NCBI GenBank assembly: GCA_016845785.1
Contig: JAERSH010000044.1
Coordinates: forward strand, 124,001 to 188,000
Reading direction: 5' to 3'
Source of the DNA: Fidelibacterota bacterium
GTDB taxonomy: Bacteria > Fidelibacterota > Marinisomatia > Marinisomatales > TCS55
Length of the DNA stretch: 64,000 bases
Part shown: in pieces, positions 24,726 to 32,807 of the stretch
Position numbering within the stretch: position 1 is the first letter of the stretch
How the letters are laid out: each line of letters begins with the position of its first letter
Translations under genes and position numbers: made by a program
The notes under the pieces: model-generated
Told to the model about the DNA's origin: nothing
Seen by the model: the letters and a program-made list of their open reading frames with translations, nothing else
The model's database searches: none

Positions 24726-25688
24726 ATGAATTCAAAAATATCAAGCATAATAAACGAAATTCGATCCCTGTTTATTTTGGTCGTTATCGTCCTCACATTA
24801 AAAGTAACGATTTTCGAATTATATATAGTTCCCACCGGCAGTATGGAGAATACCATCATGACCGGTGATTTTCTTGCGGGCAACCGATTTGTTTATGGGA
24901 TGCGAACACCGGAGTGGATTGGTATCCCTTATACAGATATCGGATTTGATGTGCCCTCGATAAAATTCCCTTCTTTTAAAGAACCCAAAAAAGGGGATGT
25001 GATCATTTTTAAATTTCCCAGGGATGTGAAACAAAAGTATGTGAAACGGGCTGTCGCCGGTCCGGGAGATCTATTAGAAGTGAAGGATAAAGTGATTCAT
25101 TTAAATGGAATTCCTTCACCATTGCCTCCCAATGGTAAATTTGTTATGGCCCCATTATCAGATGGTTTCACCCAGCAAGATATTTTTTTGGGAGACCGTG
25201 GAAATAAGGACCATTTTAAAGCATTAAAAATGCCAAAAAAAGGGGATCAGATTGCAATATCCCCTGAGAATGCAAAACTATTACTCCATCTGATGTTATT
25301 GGATGGGCATGAACTGACACTCAAAAGTGGAAACAAAACTTACCAGTTTACCATGACCAGTCCCGATGAGTTATATCGGCGCAAGGGAGAAATGAGCGTA
25401 TATCGGCCCTATTATCCCGAAGGGAATTTATTGGTACCATGGTCTGATAACATCCCTAAAGGGACCTTATTGATGGATGGCAAACCTTTGGGCGACATGA
25501 CCCATTATACGGTAGAGGATGATTATTTTTGGGCCATGGGAGATAATCGAGACGACAGTTTGGATTCCCGATATTGGGGTTTTGTGCCACGATCACATAT
25601 TTTAGGTGAAGCACTGTTTGCCTACTTTTCGTTGAACTTGGATACGTGGATGCCGCGATTCGATCGAATCGGTACCGTGATTCGATAG
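24726..25688 (+). CDS. lepB: Signal peptidase I
   Basis: 320 residues. One N-terminal membrane helix (IRSLFILVVIVLTLKVTIFE) precedes the catalytic PTGSMENT with Ser39, then KYVKRAVAGPGD with Lys107 and the C-terminal box FWAMGDNRDDSLDSRYWGFV (~270-289). It removes signal peptides from exported proteins at the outer face of the inner membrane. It is longer than minimal enzymes because of an inserted ~100-residue segment between the Lys box and the last box. Promoter-like elements for the next gene follow its stop. Confidence 0.95.
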   Translation: MNSKISSIINEIRSLFILVVIVLTLKVTIFELYIVPTGSMENTIMTGDFLAGNRFVYGMRTPEWIGIPYTDIGFDVPSIKFPSFKEPKKGDVIIFKFPRDVKQKYVKRAVAGPGDLLEVKDKVIHLNGIPSPLPPNGKFVMAPLSDGFTQQDIFLGDRGNKDHFKALKMPKKGDQIAISPENAKLLLHLMLLDGHELTLKSGNKTYQFTMTSPDELYRRKGEMSVYRPYYPEGNLLVPWSDNIPKGTLLMDGKPLGDMTHYTVEDDYFWAMGDNRDDSLDSRYWGFVPRSHILGEALFAYFSLNLDTWMPRFDRIGTVIR

Positions 25689-25691
25689 GGC

Positions 25692-25721
25692 TTGACTGAG
25701 AGAAATCTGACTGTGTATTTT
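25692..25721 (+). promoter_or_regulatory. Sigma-70-like promoter candidate upstream of the 25751 gene
   Basis: TTGACT (25692-25697) and TATTTT (25716-25721) are separated by 18 bases and lie 30 bases before the start codon, with an AAAGGAG ribosome-binding sequence at 25731-25737. The match is good for the -35 box and moderate for the -10 box. Confidence 0.45.
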
Positions 25722-25750
25722 GATAGTGTAAAAGGAGCAAGGTAATTCAG

Positions 25751-26458
25751 ATGAAAACTATTTTTTCCACCATTATTCTTTCAACATTCATTTTCGCACA
25801 GGATGCTGAGTCAAGCGAAATACAGGCTCAGGCTGAGTCAACTGATATGCCCACCCAAACTGACGCAGCATCTGATACGACAGTTCAATCCGTACCCTCC
25901 AGTTTAGAATCAGGATATAAAGGACTGCCTTGGGGAAGTGTTAAAGGTGATACAATTACCACAGCATTCACCCCTGTTGCCAACAATGATACTCTTTCAT
26001 TAAATCAATCATTTGTGGGCTCATTAGGACCCGATTCAGTATTGGTTACCTATTTCTTTGCCGATAGTGGATTTTGGAAAGTTGAAATCGATTTTGTCAT
26101 GGCGGGTGGTTCATTAGAAAAACAAATTTCTGATTTTAGACGATTAGAGAAAAATATCTCTGCGGTTTACGGTCCACCTCAAAAACTAAATCATAAAGAA
26201 TCGGGCGCATCCGGTGCCTATGGGAATTTATTGGACCAAAAATTTGCCACAGCTTTTTATCGTTCTACGTGGAGCGTAACTCCGGCTATGATTGAATTGC
26301 TTCTAAATTCAGCTGTATTGCTGCCTCAATCTGACCTGCCTATCTTTTCAGGAAATTTTAGCGTGATGAAGCTGGTGTATTACAATCCTGATTTTATGCA
26401 TTCATCTCAACCGATGCCCGAACCGGAGGAGATACCATCCATTTTTGATATCTATTGA
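25751..26458 (+). CDS. Uncharacterised secreted protein
   Basis: 235 residues with a signal peptide (MKTIFSTIILSTFIFAQ). A low-complexity acidic/Ser/Thr stretch follows to ~55, then a globular domain beginning GYKGLPWGSVKGDTI and containing LVTYFFADSGFWKVEIDF and a helix (KQISDFRRLEKNISAVYGPP). The 'GLPWGxS' opening followed by a 'YxFxxxxL' strand recalls small periplasmic domains of unknown function in other bacteria, but I cannot name the family. The next gene overlaps by 4 bases (TTGA), so the two probably work together at the envelope. Confidence 0.6.
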   Translation: MKTIFSTIILSTFIFAQDAESSEIQAQAESTDMPTQTDAASDTTVQSVPSSLESGYKGLPWGSVKGDTITTAFTPVANNDTLSLNQSFVGSLGPDSVLVTYFFADSGFWKVEIDFVMAGGSLEKQISDFRRLEKNISAVYGPPQKLNHKESGASGAYGNLLDQKFATAFYRSTWSVTPAMIELLLNSAVLLPQSDLPIFSGNFSVMKLVYYNPDFMHSSQPMPEPEEIPSIFDIY

Positions 26459-26913
26459 TTCAACCTCGTAAAGCCGTACATACGGTTTGGCTTTCCCTTT
26501 TCTTTATAACCCAATGCACACAACCGCCAAGAATGGTGCGTCAATATGAATATAATATGCCAAAAGATCAGGTATTGGCGGATTGTTTGTCTGTATTAGA
26601 ATCCTTGGATTATGAAATCGACATCTACGCACCGGAAAGTGATGTGCTCACCACGAAGTCCATTCAATTTCGACGGATATTGAGACGGTACAATTATTTA
26701 ATCTATATTCAAGTCAACGATAAGGTTGAAGTGTATATTGCGGCAGAGCGGAGTATCTTTAATCGGGGATCAGAATCTACCCTTGGTGGTTCAGATATTA
26801 TTATACAACAACCGGAAAATGCACTACCCATAAATTTGCAAAACCGCATTTTCTCGCCTATAGAAAAAGCATTAAAAAAGAAAAAAATTGCACGAATTCA
26901 ATTGATGCAATAA
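26455..26913 (+). CDS. Uncharacterised lipoprotein
   Basis: 152 residues from TTG 26455. The N-terminal hydrophobic stretch VWLSLFFITQC is a plausible lipobox with Cys at residue ~21, so the mature protein would be lipid-anchored. The domain after it (MPKDQVLADCLSVLESLDYE and IDIYAPESDVLTTKSI) resembles small envelope domains with an alpha-beta split. The end is basic (KALKKKKIARIQLMQ). Translation is probably coupled with the preceding secreted protein. Function unknown. Confidence 0.6.
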   Translation: MIQPRKAVHTVWLSLFFITQCTQPPRMVRQYEYNMPKDQVLADCLSVLESLDYEIDIYAPESDVLTTKSIQFRRILRRYNYLIYIQVNDKVEVYIAAERSIFNRGSESTLGGSDIIIQQPENALPINLQNRIFSPIEKALKKKKIARIQLMQ

Positions 26914-26992
26914 AATCTCATTTTATTAGAATAAAACTGTATTAACTTCGCGTTCGTATTTTTAATTTTTGTCATTAATTTGAATTCACTTC

Positions 26993-27328
26993 ATGGGTAT
27001 TGATTTCGGTAAAAAAGAAGATCGGGAAGGGTATCTCCAATCAAAATTGGATGATCTGCTGGATGGTATAAATGCATCCTATGGTCAGGCGCTTCTGGAT
27101 GAATTGATGCTTCGGCTCGAAGCAACAGTTGATGATTTCAATAAAGAGGTGGATGAATTAATGGGATCTCTGAAAAAGAGTTCTGCTGAAAAAGAAAAAT
27201 TAATCCAGCAAATTAAAGCCGGAGAGAGCCCAAAAGTTGAAACAGGAGAATCGGATACTGAGGAACCAACTTCAGAAGAATCTCGAGAATTAAGCGAATG
27301 GGAAAAAAGATTAGAAGGTATTAGTTAA
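26993..27328 (+). CDS. Uncharacterised coiled-coil protein, paralogue of the 7812-8183 product
   Basis: 111 residues. The block YLQSKLDDLLDGINASYGQA with LLDELMLRLEATV and FNKEVDELMGSLK matches the product of 7812-8183 over about 45 residues at roughly half identity. The remaining part is a charged helix and an acidic tail ending LSEWEKRLEGIS; the paralogue has LSDLEKKLEAEG just before its basic tail. No export signal. It is followed 18 bases later by a membrane-anchored coiled-coil gene, which could be a partner. Confidence 0.65.
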   Translation: MGIDFGKKEDREGYLQSKLDDLLDGINASYGQALLDELMLRLEATVDDFNKEVDELMGSLKKSSAEKEKLIQQIKAGESPKVETGESDTEEPTSEESRELSEWEKRLEGIS

Positions 27329-27346
27329 CGACTAAATGAGGACAAA

Positions 27347-27847
27347 ATGAACGTTAAGGATAAAATTATATTTGGGTTATTGATCGTATTGATCGCTGCA
27401 GGCGGCTACTTTCAATGGATGGCAGATGATATGAAAGCCCGGATGGATGAACTGAATCAAAACGACCAAGAACATTTGGACGTTATCGATAAAGAATTTC
27501 GGGAAGACCTCCGGAAGTTTAACATTCGCTTTGAAGGACGTGGTAAGCATATCCGGAAAGCACAGGAGGATATTATTGCCAACACCAATTTGATTAATCA
27601 AAAAGCAGCTGAATTGAGCGATATGATTGAAGAAGTGCAATACAATTTGGATGAATACAGTCGTATTACCGATAAGAAAATTGAACGGACCAATAATGAT
27701 GTGGCTGATCTTCAAGATTCATTCAATAGCCAAAACCGTCAAAACCGTCGGAAGTTCTCTGATCTGGAACAGTCTTTAACACAGTTGCAAAACAACGTGA
27801 AAGAACTTCACGAACCTAAAGAAGACGAAAAAGGCAAAAAGAAGTAA
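27347..27847 (+). CDS. Membrane-anchored coiled-coil protein
   Basis: 166 residues. One N-terminal membrane helix (IIFGLLIVLIAAGGYFQWM, residues 7-25) is followed by ~120 residues of heptad-rich helix with few prolines (DEYSRITDKKIERTNNDVA; DLEQSLTQLQNNVKELH) and a lysine/glutamate tail. The shape suggests a periplasmic or cytoplasmic coiled-coil spacer anchored in the inner membrane. It is the last gene before a strong terminator at 27872-27912. I recognise no family. Confidence 0.65.
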   Translation: MNVKDKIIFGLLIVLIAAGGYFQWMADDMKARMDELNQNDQEHLDVIDKEFREDLRKFNIRFEGRGKHIRKAQEDIIANTNLINQKAAELSDMIEEVQYNLDEYSRITDKKIERTNNDVADLQDSFNSQNRQNRRKFSDLEQSLTQLQNNVKELHEPKEDEKGKKK

Positions 27848-27871
27848 ATTCAATAACATTTATTCGTTTGG

Positions 27872-27912
27872 AAAAAGGGTCATCTCACAATATTGAGGTG
27901 ACCCTTTTTTAT
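27872..27912 (+). terminator. Strong intrinsic terminator
   Basis: AAAAAGGGTCATCTCA (27872-27887) pairs with TGAGGTGACCCTTTTT (27894-27909) through 16 base pairs with one G-U pair and a 6-base loop, ending in a run of T. It closes the coiled-coil gene pair. The DUF309 gene starts right behind it at 27915. Confidence 0.9.
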
Positions 27913-27914
27913 TA

Positions 27915-28307
27915 ATGTTAAGTGGTAAAAAAGAATTCGAATTATTTGATAAGGGTGTCGAAGCCTTCAATCAAAATGCATATGTGGATGCCCATCATGC
28001 ATGGGAAGCACTATGGAAATTAATTGGCCATCAGCCTAGAAGATCAGGGTTGAAAGTGTTTCTTCAGCTTACAGGCATCTACCAAAATATTGAATTGGAA
28101 AAATGGGATGCGGTGCGCTATGGAATCCGGATAGTAAACCAACGATTGCTCGAAAATAAGGCATCCATTGAACAGGTAGTTGAAGTGAGTTCTATTGAGT
28201 GTTTTCTTAAATTATATGAAGATAAAACAATATCACTTAAAGTATTTGATGAGCTTAAAATAGAAAGAAAATGGGGTAGAGTTCACAAAGACCTCGGAAC
28301 TAAGTGA
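27915..28307 (+). CDS. DUF309 domain protein
   Basis: 130 residues. The all-helical DUF309 pattern is visible: FDKGVEAFNQNAYVDAHHAW then EALWKLIGHQPRRSGLKVFL, with the characteristic G-x2-xFN...AHxxWExxW and a later QLTGIYQNI. The domain is of unknown function and typically under 150 residues, as here. The gene begins only a few bases after a terminator and so needs its own promoter or read-through. Its 3' end carries one arm of a large hairpin. Confidence 0.75.
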   Translation: MLSGKKEFELFDKGVEAFNQNAYVDAHHAWEALWKLIGHQPRRSGLKVFLQLTGIYQNIELEKWDAVRYGIRIVNQRLLENKASIEQVVEVSSIECFLKLYEDKTISLKVFDELKIERKWGRVHKDLGTK

Positions 28308-28318
28308 ACGTCTACCCC
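28273..28318 (-). terminator. Long hairpin at the DUF309 3' end, probable terminator for tRNA-Leu
   Basis: GGGGTAGAGTTCAC (28273-28286) pairs with GTGAAC-G-TCTACCCC (28304-28318) through 14 pairs with one bulged G. On the plus strand no T run follows, but on the minus strand the stem is followed by ATTTTCTTTCT, which suits termination of the tRNA-Leu transcript coming from the other side. It includes the DUF309 stop codon. Confidence 0.55.
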
Positions 28319-28423
28319 TTCCACATACCAAAGGTACCAAGCCAGCACCTTGATAGGTTAAAGTAAAAGTTTAATCATAGTTATGCAAGCTATTTTTTAT
28401 GGGAGTTAAAACAAGAAAAAATG

Positions 28424-28505
28424 TGCCGGAGGGGGGACTCGAACCCCCACACCTTTCGATACGCGAGTTTGAGTCGCGCGCGTCTACCAATTCCGCCACC
28501 CCGGC
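28424..28505 (-). tRNA. tRNA-Leu (anticodon CAA)
   Basis: On the minus strand the acceptor GCCGGGG pairs with CTCCGGC, the anticodon stem CGCGA/TCGCG closes loop CTCAAAC (anticodon CAA, reads UUG), a long variable arm ATC-GAAA-GGT follows, and the T arm is GGGGG-TTCGAGT-CCCCC. Discriminator A; CCA is not encoded. Confidence 0.95.
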
Positions 28506-28650
28506 ATGTTTATAATAAAATTGGGATAGAAAATTATTAATAAGATGATCTGGTATCCAAATTGTTAAATGGAAGATTTTGTACTAATTTATTACGGTCA
28601 TATTCAAGATGAATTTTCGTTTCATCCAACCACTCATTTAAGGAGTCATT

Positions 28651-30429
28651 ATGTCTTTAATGCCGCAATTATTGTTTGAAAACATGAAAAATATGGCAGA
28701 TGAACCTGCGATTTCTACTCGCAATTCGTCTGGTGAATGGACATCCAACACTTGGTCTGAATTTGGCAATGATGTCAATGCAGTATCAAAATCCCTTTTG
28801 GCATTAGGAATGGCACCTGATGATAAGATCAGTATTTATGGATTTAATGCTAAAGAATGGTATGCGGCATATTTTGGTATGCAAACCATTGGCGGTGCTG
28901 CTGTCGGCGTGTACCATACATGTTCATCGCGAGAAGTTGAATGGATTGTAGGCAATTCTGATTCTAAAGTGGTCTTTGTGGGCCAAAACCCCATGGATAA
29001 TGGTGAAAATAATAAAATGCCGAATCATAGACTTTTGGCATCCTTGGACAAGTTACCGCAGGTTGAAGCAGTGGTCATGATGCCAGGGGTAGACGTATTG
29101 AATCATCCAAAAATGATGACATGGGAAGATTTTATTGCAAAAGGTGCGACTATTGGTGATACTATAGTTCAATCAAGGCTGAACGGACTGACGGAAGATG
29201 GCACAGCATGTTTAATTTATACATCCGGGACGACAGGCAATCCTAAAGGTGTGGAATTAACTCATGGTAATTGGGCATTTGAATTGGATTGTGGACAGGA
29301 TATTTTTACGTTTCATCGGGGAGAACGATATATTTCATGGCTACCCTTAGCCCATGTATTCGGCCAAATGGTTGATTTGAATTATTGGATATATAGAGGG
29401 ATGCATCTCTATGTGTGTGATAATCCATTATTGGTGGTGGATTATGCCAAAGAAGTAAAGCCTCATTTATTTATCGGCGTACCTCGGATTTATGAAAAAA
29501 TATATTCGAATTTACATGCAGCTATTTCGGGTAAAGCCATTCTAAAGCATGGACTAAAATTGCCAGTGTTGGGAGGGTTATTGCGGAAGAAATTAAAAGA
29601 AGCGGTTGGTTTTTCAGATGCACGGTTAATGCTCTCGGGAGCCGCCCCGATTAATACAGATATTTTAGAGCTGTTTCAATTTTTGGATATCCCTTTATAT
29701 GAAGGATATGGCATGACAGAAAACGCAGCCGGCGCCACAAGTAATTATCCAGGTCATAATAAAATTGGAACCGTTGGTAAACCCATTCCCAATACAGAAA
29801 TAAAGATTGCCGAAGATGGTGAAATCTTGATAAAAGGCGGCCACGTGATGAAAGGGTATTACAAAAATCAGGAAGCAACCGATGAAACCATTATAGACGG
29901 CTGGCTCCATACAGGAGATGTAGGTGAAATGGATGGGGAAGGCTATGTGAAAATCACAGGGCGGAAAAAGGAAATTTATGTGAGTTCGGGCGGTAAAAAT
30001 ATTGCACCGCTCATTGTTGAAGAAACAATGAAATCCATCCCCATTGTATCTCAATGTTTCTTGGTGGGTGATGGTCGCAAATTTTGTTCTGCATTGTTTA
30101 CCTTGGATGTGGGTGCCATCTTGCGCGATAAGATAAATGTGGATCCGCAAGAAATTCCCAAAGATCCGGTGGAGCAACTGACCATGCTCGAAGAAAAAGG
30201 CCATACGATAGCGGACTTTACTGAGAGCGCAGAAGTAGAAGCTGAAATTCAATCCCAAGTGGATGAATTGAATGGGCAATTTTCAAATCCTGAACAATTG
30301 AAAAAATTTGCAATTCTGCCGAGAGATTTCACTATTGATGATGGTGAACTGACGCCTACATTAAAAATTCGACGAATTCAAATTCGTGAAAATTGGGCTC
30401 ATGTCATTAACGCAATGTATACGGACTAA
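28651..30429 (+). CDS. Long-chain acyl-CoA synthetase (AMP-forming)
   Basis: 592 residues of the ANL family. The ATP/AMP motif LIYTSGTTGNPKGVELTHGN is at ~188-207, YEGYGMTENAA at ~350, and the hinge block WLHTGDVGEMDGEGYVKITG with RKKEIYVSSGGKNIAP near 415-450. The size and the long C-terminal insertion match eukaryote-like (ACSBG/FAA-type) bacterial long-chain synthetases. It activates fatty acids for beta-oxidation or lipid synthesis, probably at the membrane face. AAGGAG precedes the start. gpsA follows 2 bases later, which links fatty-acid activation with glycerolipid synthesis. Confidence 0.93.
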   Translation: MSLMPQLLFENMKNMADEPAISTRNSSGEWTSNTWSEFGNDVNAVSKSLLALGMAPDDKISIYGFNAKEWYAAYFGMQTIGGAAVGVYHTCSSREVEWIVGNSDSKVVFVGQNPMDNGENNKMPNHRLLASLDKLPQVEAVVMMPGVDVLNHPKMMTWEDFIAKGATIGDTIVQSRLNGLTEDGTACLIYTSGTTGNPKGVELTHGNWAFELDCGQDIFTFHRGERYISWLPLAHVFGQMVDLNYWIYRGMHLYVCDNPLLVVDYAKEVKPHLFIGVPRIYEKIYSNLHAAISGKAILKHGLKLPVLGGLLRKKLKEAVGFSDARLMLSGAAPINTDILELFQFLDIPLYEGYGMTENAAGATSNYPGHNKIGTVGKPIPNTEIKIAEDGEILIKGGHVMKGYYKNQEATDETIIDGWLHTGDVGEMDGEGYVKITGRKKEIYVSSGGKNIAPLIVEETMKSIPIVSQCFLVGDGRKFCSALFTLDVGAILRDKINVDPQEIPKDPVEQLTMLEEKGHTIADFTESAEVEAEIQSQVDELNGQFSNPEQLKKFAILPRDFTIDDGELTPTLKIRRIQIRENWAHVINAMYTD

Positions 30430-30431
30430 TT

Positions 30432-31436
30432 TTGCCTAATATTGCACTTTTAGGCTGTGGCACTTGGGGCAGTGCACTCGCCCAGGGATTGGCTGAGAAT
30501 GGGTATCCGGTTCATGCGTGGCACCATAAAAGAGATGTGGTAGCTAAAATGAATGCTTCCAGAAAGCATCCTCGATTGGATACTTTCAGTTTTCATGATG
30601 ATATCCATTTTGATCCGGATTTAAATCATATCGTAGATGATACTGAATACATAATATGTGCAGTCCCATCCCATGCCGTCCGTGAAATCATGTCGGAATT
30701 AAAAGAGGATATTTCCGATAAAGCCATCGTTGTGAATGTGTCGAAAGGTGTAGAGAACGGCACATTGTACACCATGAGTGAAGTGATCGCTCAAGCTGCC
30801 AATCATGATCCGGAGTATATTGTATCCCTGTATGGTCCCAGTCACGCAGAAGAAGTGATAGGCGGCCAACCGACCACACTGGTTTCTGCTTCTGTCTCAC
30901 ATGCATCTGCCAAAAACGTTCAATCATTATTTTCTTCAGATATATTGCGCGTATATACCAATCATGATATTCGGGGTGTTGAGTTGGGCGGATCTTTGAA
31001 AAATGTCATCGCCATTGCCGCGGGAATTTGTGATGGGATCGGATTTGGAGATAATACAAAAGCTGCCCTAATGACGCGTGGATTGACAGAAATTACAAGA
31101 TTGGGCGAAGCCATGGGCGCAGATAGCAGTACTTTTTTTGGTTTGAGCGGTATCGGCGATCTCATTGCCACTTGCCTTAGTCAACACAGTCGAAATCGCT
31201 TTGTAGGAGAAGAAATTGGCCGTGGTAAATCTTTGGAAAAAATTTTAGAAGAAATGGATATGGTAGCAGAGGGTGTGAAAACAACACAATCCGTCTATGA
31301 TTTGGCCGAAAAATATCAGGTAGAAATGCCCATTTCTTCAGGTGTATTTCAAGTCTTATTTAATGATAAAGATCCGAAAAAGGTAGTATCTGCGTTGATG
31401 ACAAGAGATTTACGTCACGAACAGATTTCATCTTAG
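30432..31436 (+). CDS. gpsA: Glycerol-3-phosphate dehydrogenase [NAD(P)+]
   Basis: 334 residues from TTG 30432. The Rossmann motif is slightly altered as GCGTWGSALA (residues 8-17). The family blocks AIVVNVSKGVENGTL, LYGPSHAEEV, and the catalytic-Lys region GVELGGSLKNVIAIAAGICDG are all present, as is GLSGIGDLIATCLSQHSRNR. It makes sn-glycerol-3-phosphate, the backbone for phospholipids, in the cytoplasm. It sits behind the acyl-CoA synthetase gene and just ahead of tRNA-Arg. Confidence 0.95.
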   Translation: MPNIALLGCGTWGSALAQGLAENGYPVHAWHHKRDVVAKMNASRKHPRLDTFSFHDDIHFDPDLNHIVDDTEYIICAVPSHAVREIMSELKEDISDKAIVVNVSKGVENGTLYTMSEVIAQAANHDPEYIVSLYGPSHAEEVIGGQPTTLVSASVSHASAKNVQSLFSSDILRVYTNHDIRGVELGGSLKNVIAIAAGICDGIGFGDNTKAALMTRGLTEITRLGEAMGADSSTFFGLSGIGDLIATCLSQHSRNRFVGEEIGRGKSLEKILEEMDMVAEGVKTTQSVYDLAEKYQVEMPISSGVFQVLFNDKDPKKVVSALMTRDLRHEQISS

Positions 31437-31493
31437 AAATTCTGGTTTTCCTTCTTTTCACCCATTCATGAACATTCTTAATTTCATGGGCTT

Positions 31494-31565
31494 GCCCCTG
31501 TAGTTCAATGGATAGAATAGATCCCTCCTAAGGATTAGATACTGGTTCGACTCCAGTCGGGGGTA
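31494..31565 (+). tRNA. tRNA-Arg (anticodon CCT)
   Basis: Acceptor GCCCCTG/CGGGGGT, D arm around AGTTCAATGGATAGAAT, anticodon stem GATCC/GGATT with loop CTCCTAA (anticodon CCT, reads AGG), T arm CTGG-TTCGACT-CCAG. Discriminator A and no encoded CCA. It lies between gpsA and the TPR protein gene. Confidence 0.93.
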
Positions 31566-31590
31566 CAAAAATATTGGAGATTCAAAAAAA

Positions 31591-32271
31591 ATGTTAAAAC
31601 CTAAACGAAAAGATTTTAGAAAAGAGATTGAGCAAGATCCATTTCTTGAAAGTGTATTTTCATTCAAATCCCATCTAGAAAATAATAAACAAAAATATTT
31701 TAAAATCGTTGGCGGTATTTTTGCCGTCGTTTTGATTGTGGTATTGTTTACCCGTTCCCAAGCATCAAACAGAGATGCGGCCGAAGCCATATTGAGTAAG
31801 GGCATGATTTATGTAGAACTGGGGGATGATCAAAATGCCATGATACATTTACAAGAGGTGGTGGATGAATATAGTAGTACCAGCGCTGGTAAGACGGCAG
31901 GGTATTATATCGGACGTATTCACTATGATCGAGAAGATTACAATCTAGCCCAACCCTATTTTGAAAATTATGTCTCTAGTGGAGACAATATCCTTCTGAT
32001 CGGGGCCGCTAGTCAGGCACTGGTTGATATATTTTTGAATAGTGGGAATGTGGAGGAAGCGATACGTTATCAAAAACGCGCCATCGAGGAAGCCAATTCA
32101 AAGGTGGCCAGTGCTTTTGCTTCAGTACGATTGGCAGAAATATATGCGAATGATGGAAATCATTCTAAAGCTGAATCTATTTTAAATAATCTATTAAAGG
32201 ACTACGAAGATCATTTTGAAGTCCGACAAAAAATCGATCAAGTATTTGGCCTAATTCAAGCAGGGAAGTAG
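31591..32271 (+). CDS. Membrane-anchored TPR protein (YfgM/BamD-like style)
   Basis: 226 residues. Positively charged N terminus, then one membrane helix (YFKIVGGIFAVVLIVVLFTR, residues ~35-54). The rest is built of TPR units: AEAILSKGMIYVELGDDQNA, AGYYIGRIHYDREDYNLAQP and SVRLAEIYANDGNHSKAESI. The arrangement (short cytoplasmic tail, helix, periplasmic TPR) resembles YfgM-type proteins that accompany the Sec translocon, but the similarity is architectural only. It follows tRNA-Arg and precedes the rimP leader. Confidence 0.7.
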   Translation: MLKPKRKDFRKEIEQDPFLESVFSFKSHLENNKQKYFKIVGGIFAVVLIVVLFTRSQASNRDAAEAILSKGMIYVELGDDQNAMIHLQEVVDEYSSTSAGKTAGYYIGRIHYDREDYNLAQPYFENYVSSGDNILLIGAASQALVDIFLNSGNVEEAIRYQKRAIEEANSKVASAFASVRLAEIYANDGNHSKAESILNNLLKDYEDHFEVRQKIDQVFGLIQAGK

Positions 32272-32320
32272 ATCCCTTTAGCCCTTTGATTGGGCTTAAA
32301 TAACTTGTAAATTCTGTGCT

Positions 32321-32348
32321 GAAAAGTGGGTTGCCCGACCCACTTTTC
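32321..32348 (+). promoter_or_regulatory. rimP leader hairpin
   Basis: GAAAAGTGGGT and ACCCACTTTTC make a perfect 11-bp stem with a 6-base TGCCCG loop, 12 bases ahead of the rimP start. Only a weak T run follows the stem, so an attenuator or protein-binding hairpin is as likely as a terminator. A similar AGTGGGc...gCCCACT hairpin is known before rimP in many proteobacteria. Confidence 0.6.
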
Positions 32349-32360
32349 TGTTAATTAGAC

Positions 32361-32789
32361 ATGGATACGTTAAAACAGAAAATTGCTACGGCCATACCAG
32401 ATCATTTGGTTTTTCTTGATTTGGTGGCTGACAAACACAATTCACGTGTTAAAATTGTTGTGGATGGCGCTCATCCTGTGGATTTGCAGACCACCACCGC
32501 TATTGCTCGTGAAGTCCGCAATTCAGAAATGTTAATTGAAGATTTCCCCGACGGTGTTCAACTCGAAGTGACATCTCCGGGTATTGATGCGCCTTTGGTT
32601 CACCCAGTCCAGTTTCAGAAAAATATTGGCAGAAACCTAAAAATTATATCCTTAGGTGAATCTGAAGCGGTCGTGATTGAACTCATCCATGTAAATGAAT
32701 CTGGTATTGAGGGTAAAGCAACAACGGGCGATCAAGTTGCGTTTCAATATGACCAGATTGAATCAGCGAAAGTTGAAATAAAATTCTAA
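32361..32789 (+). CDS. rimP: Ribosome maturation factor RimP
   Basis: 142 residues, slightly short. The N-terminal alpha-beta domain carries VKIVVDGAHPVDLQTTTAIA and the conserved LEVTSPGIDAPLVHPVQFQK (residues ~71-90), followed by the SH3-like C-terminal domain (GKATTGDQVAFQYDQIESAK). It assists assembly of the 30S subunit. It heads the rimP-nusA-infB-rbfA-truB-ribF-rpsO-pnp series, the classic translation/transcription operon. Confidence 0.93.
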   Translation: MDTLKQKIATAIPDHLVFLDLVADKHNSRVKIVVDGAHPVDLQTTTAIAREVRNSEMLIEDFPDGVQLEVTSPGIDAPLVHPVQFQKNIGRNLKIISLGESEAVVIELIHVNESGIEGKATTGDQVAFQYDQIESAKVEIKF

Positions 32790-32807
32790 TCCATTTTTGG
32801 AGGTATT

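Noticed and set aside
32279-32297. AGCCC...GGGCT hairpin after the TPR gene as a terminator
   Set aside because: The stem has only five pairs and no T run; the stronger hairpin at 32321 is more likely to have the regulatory role.
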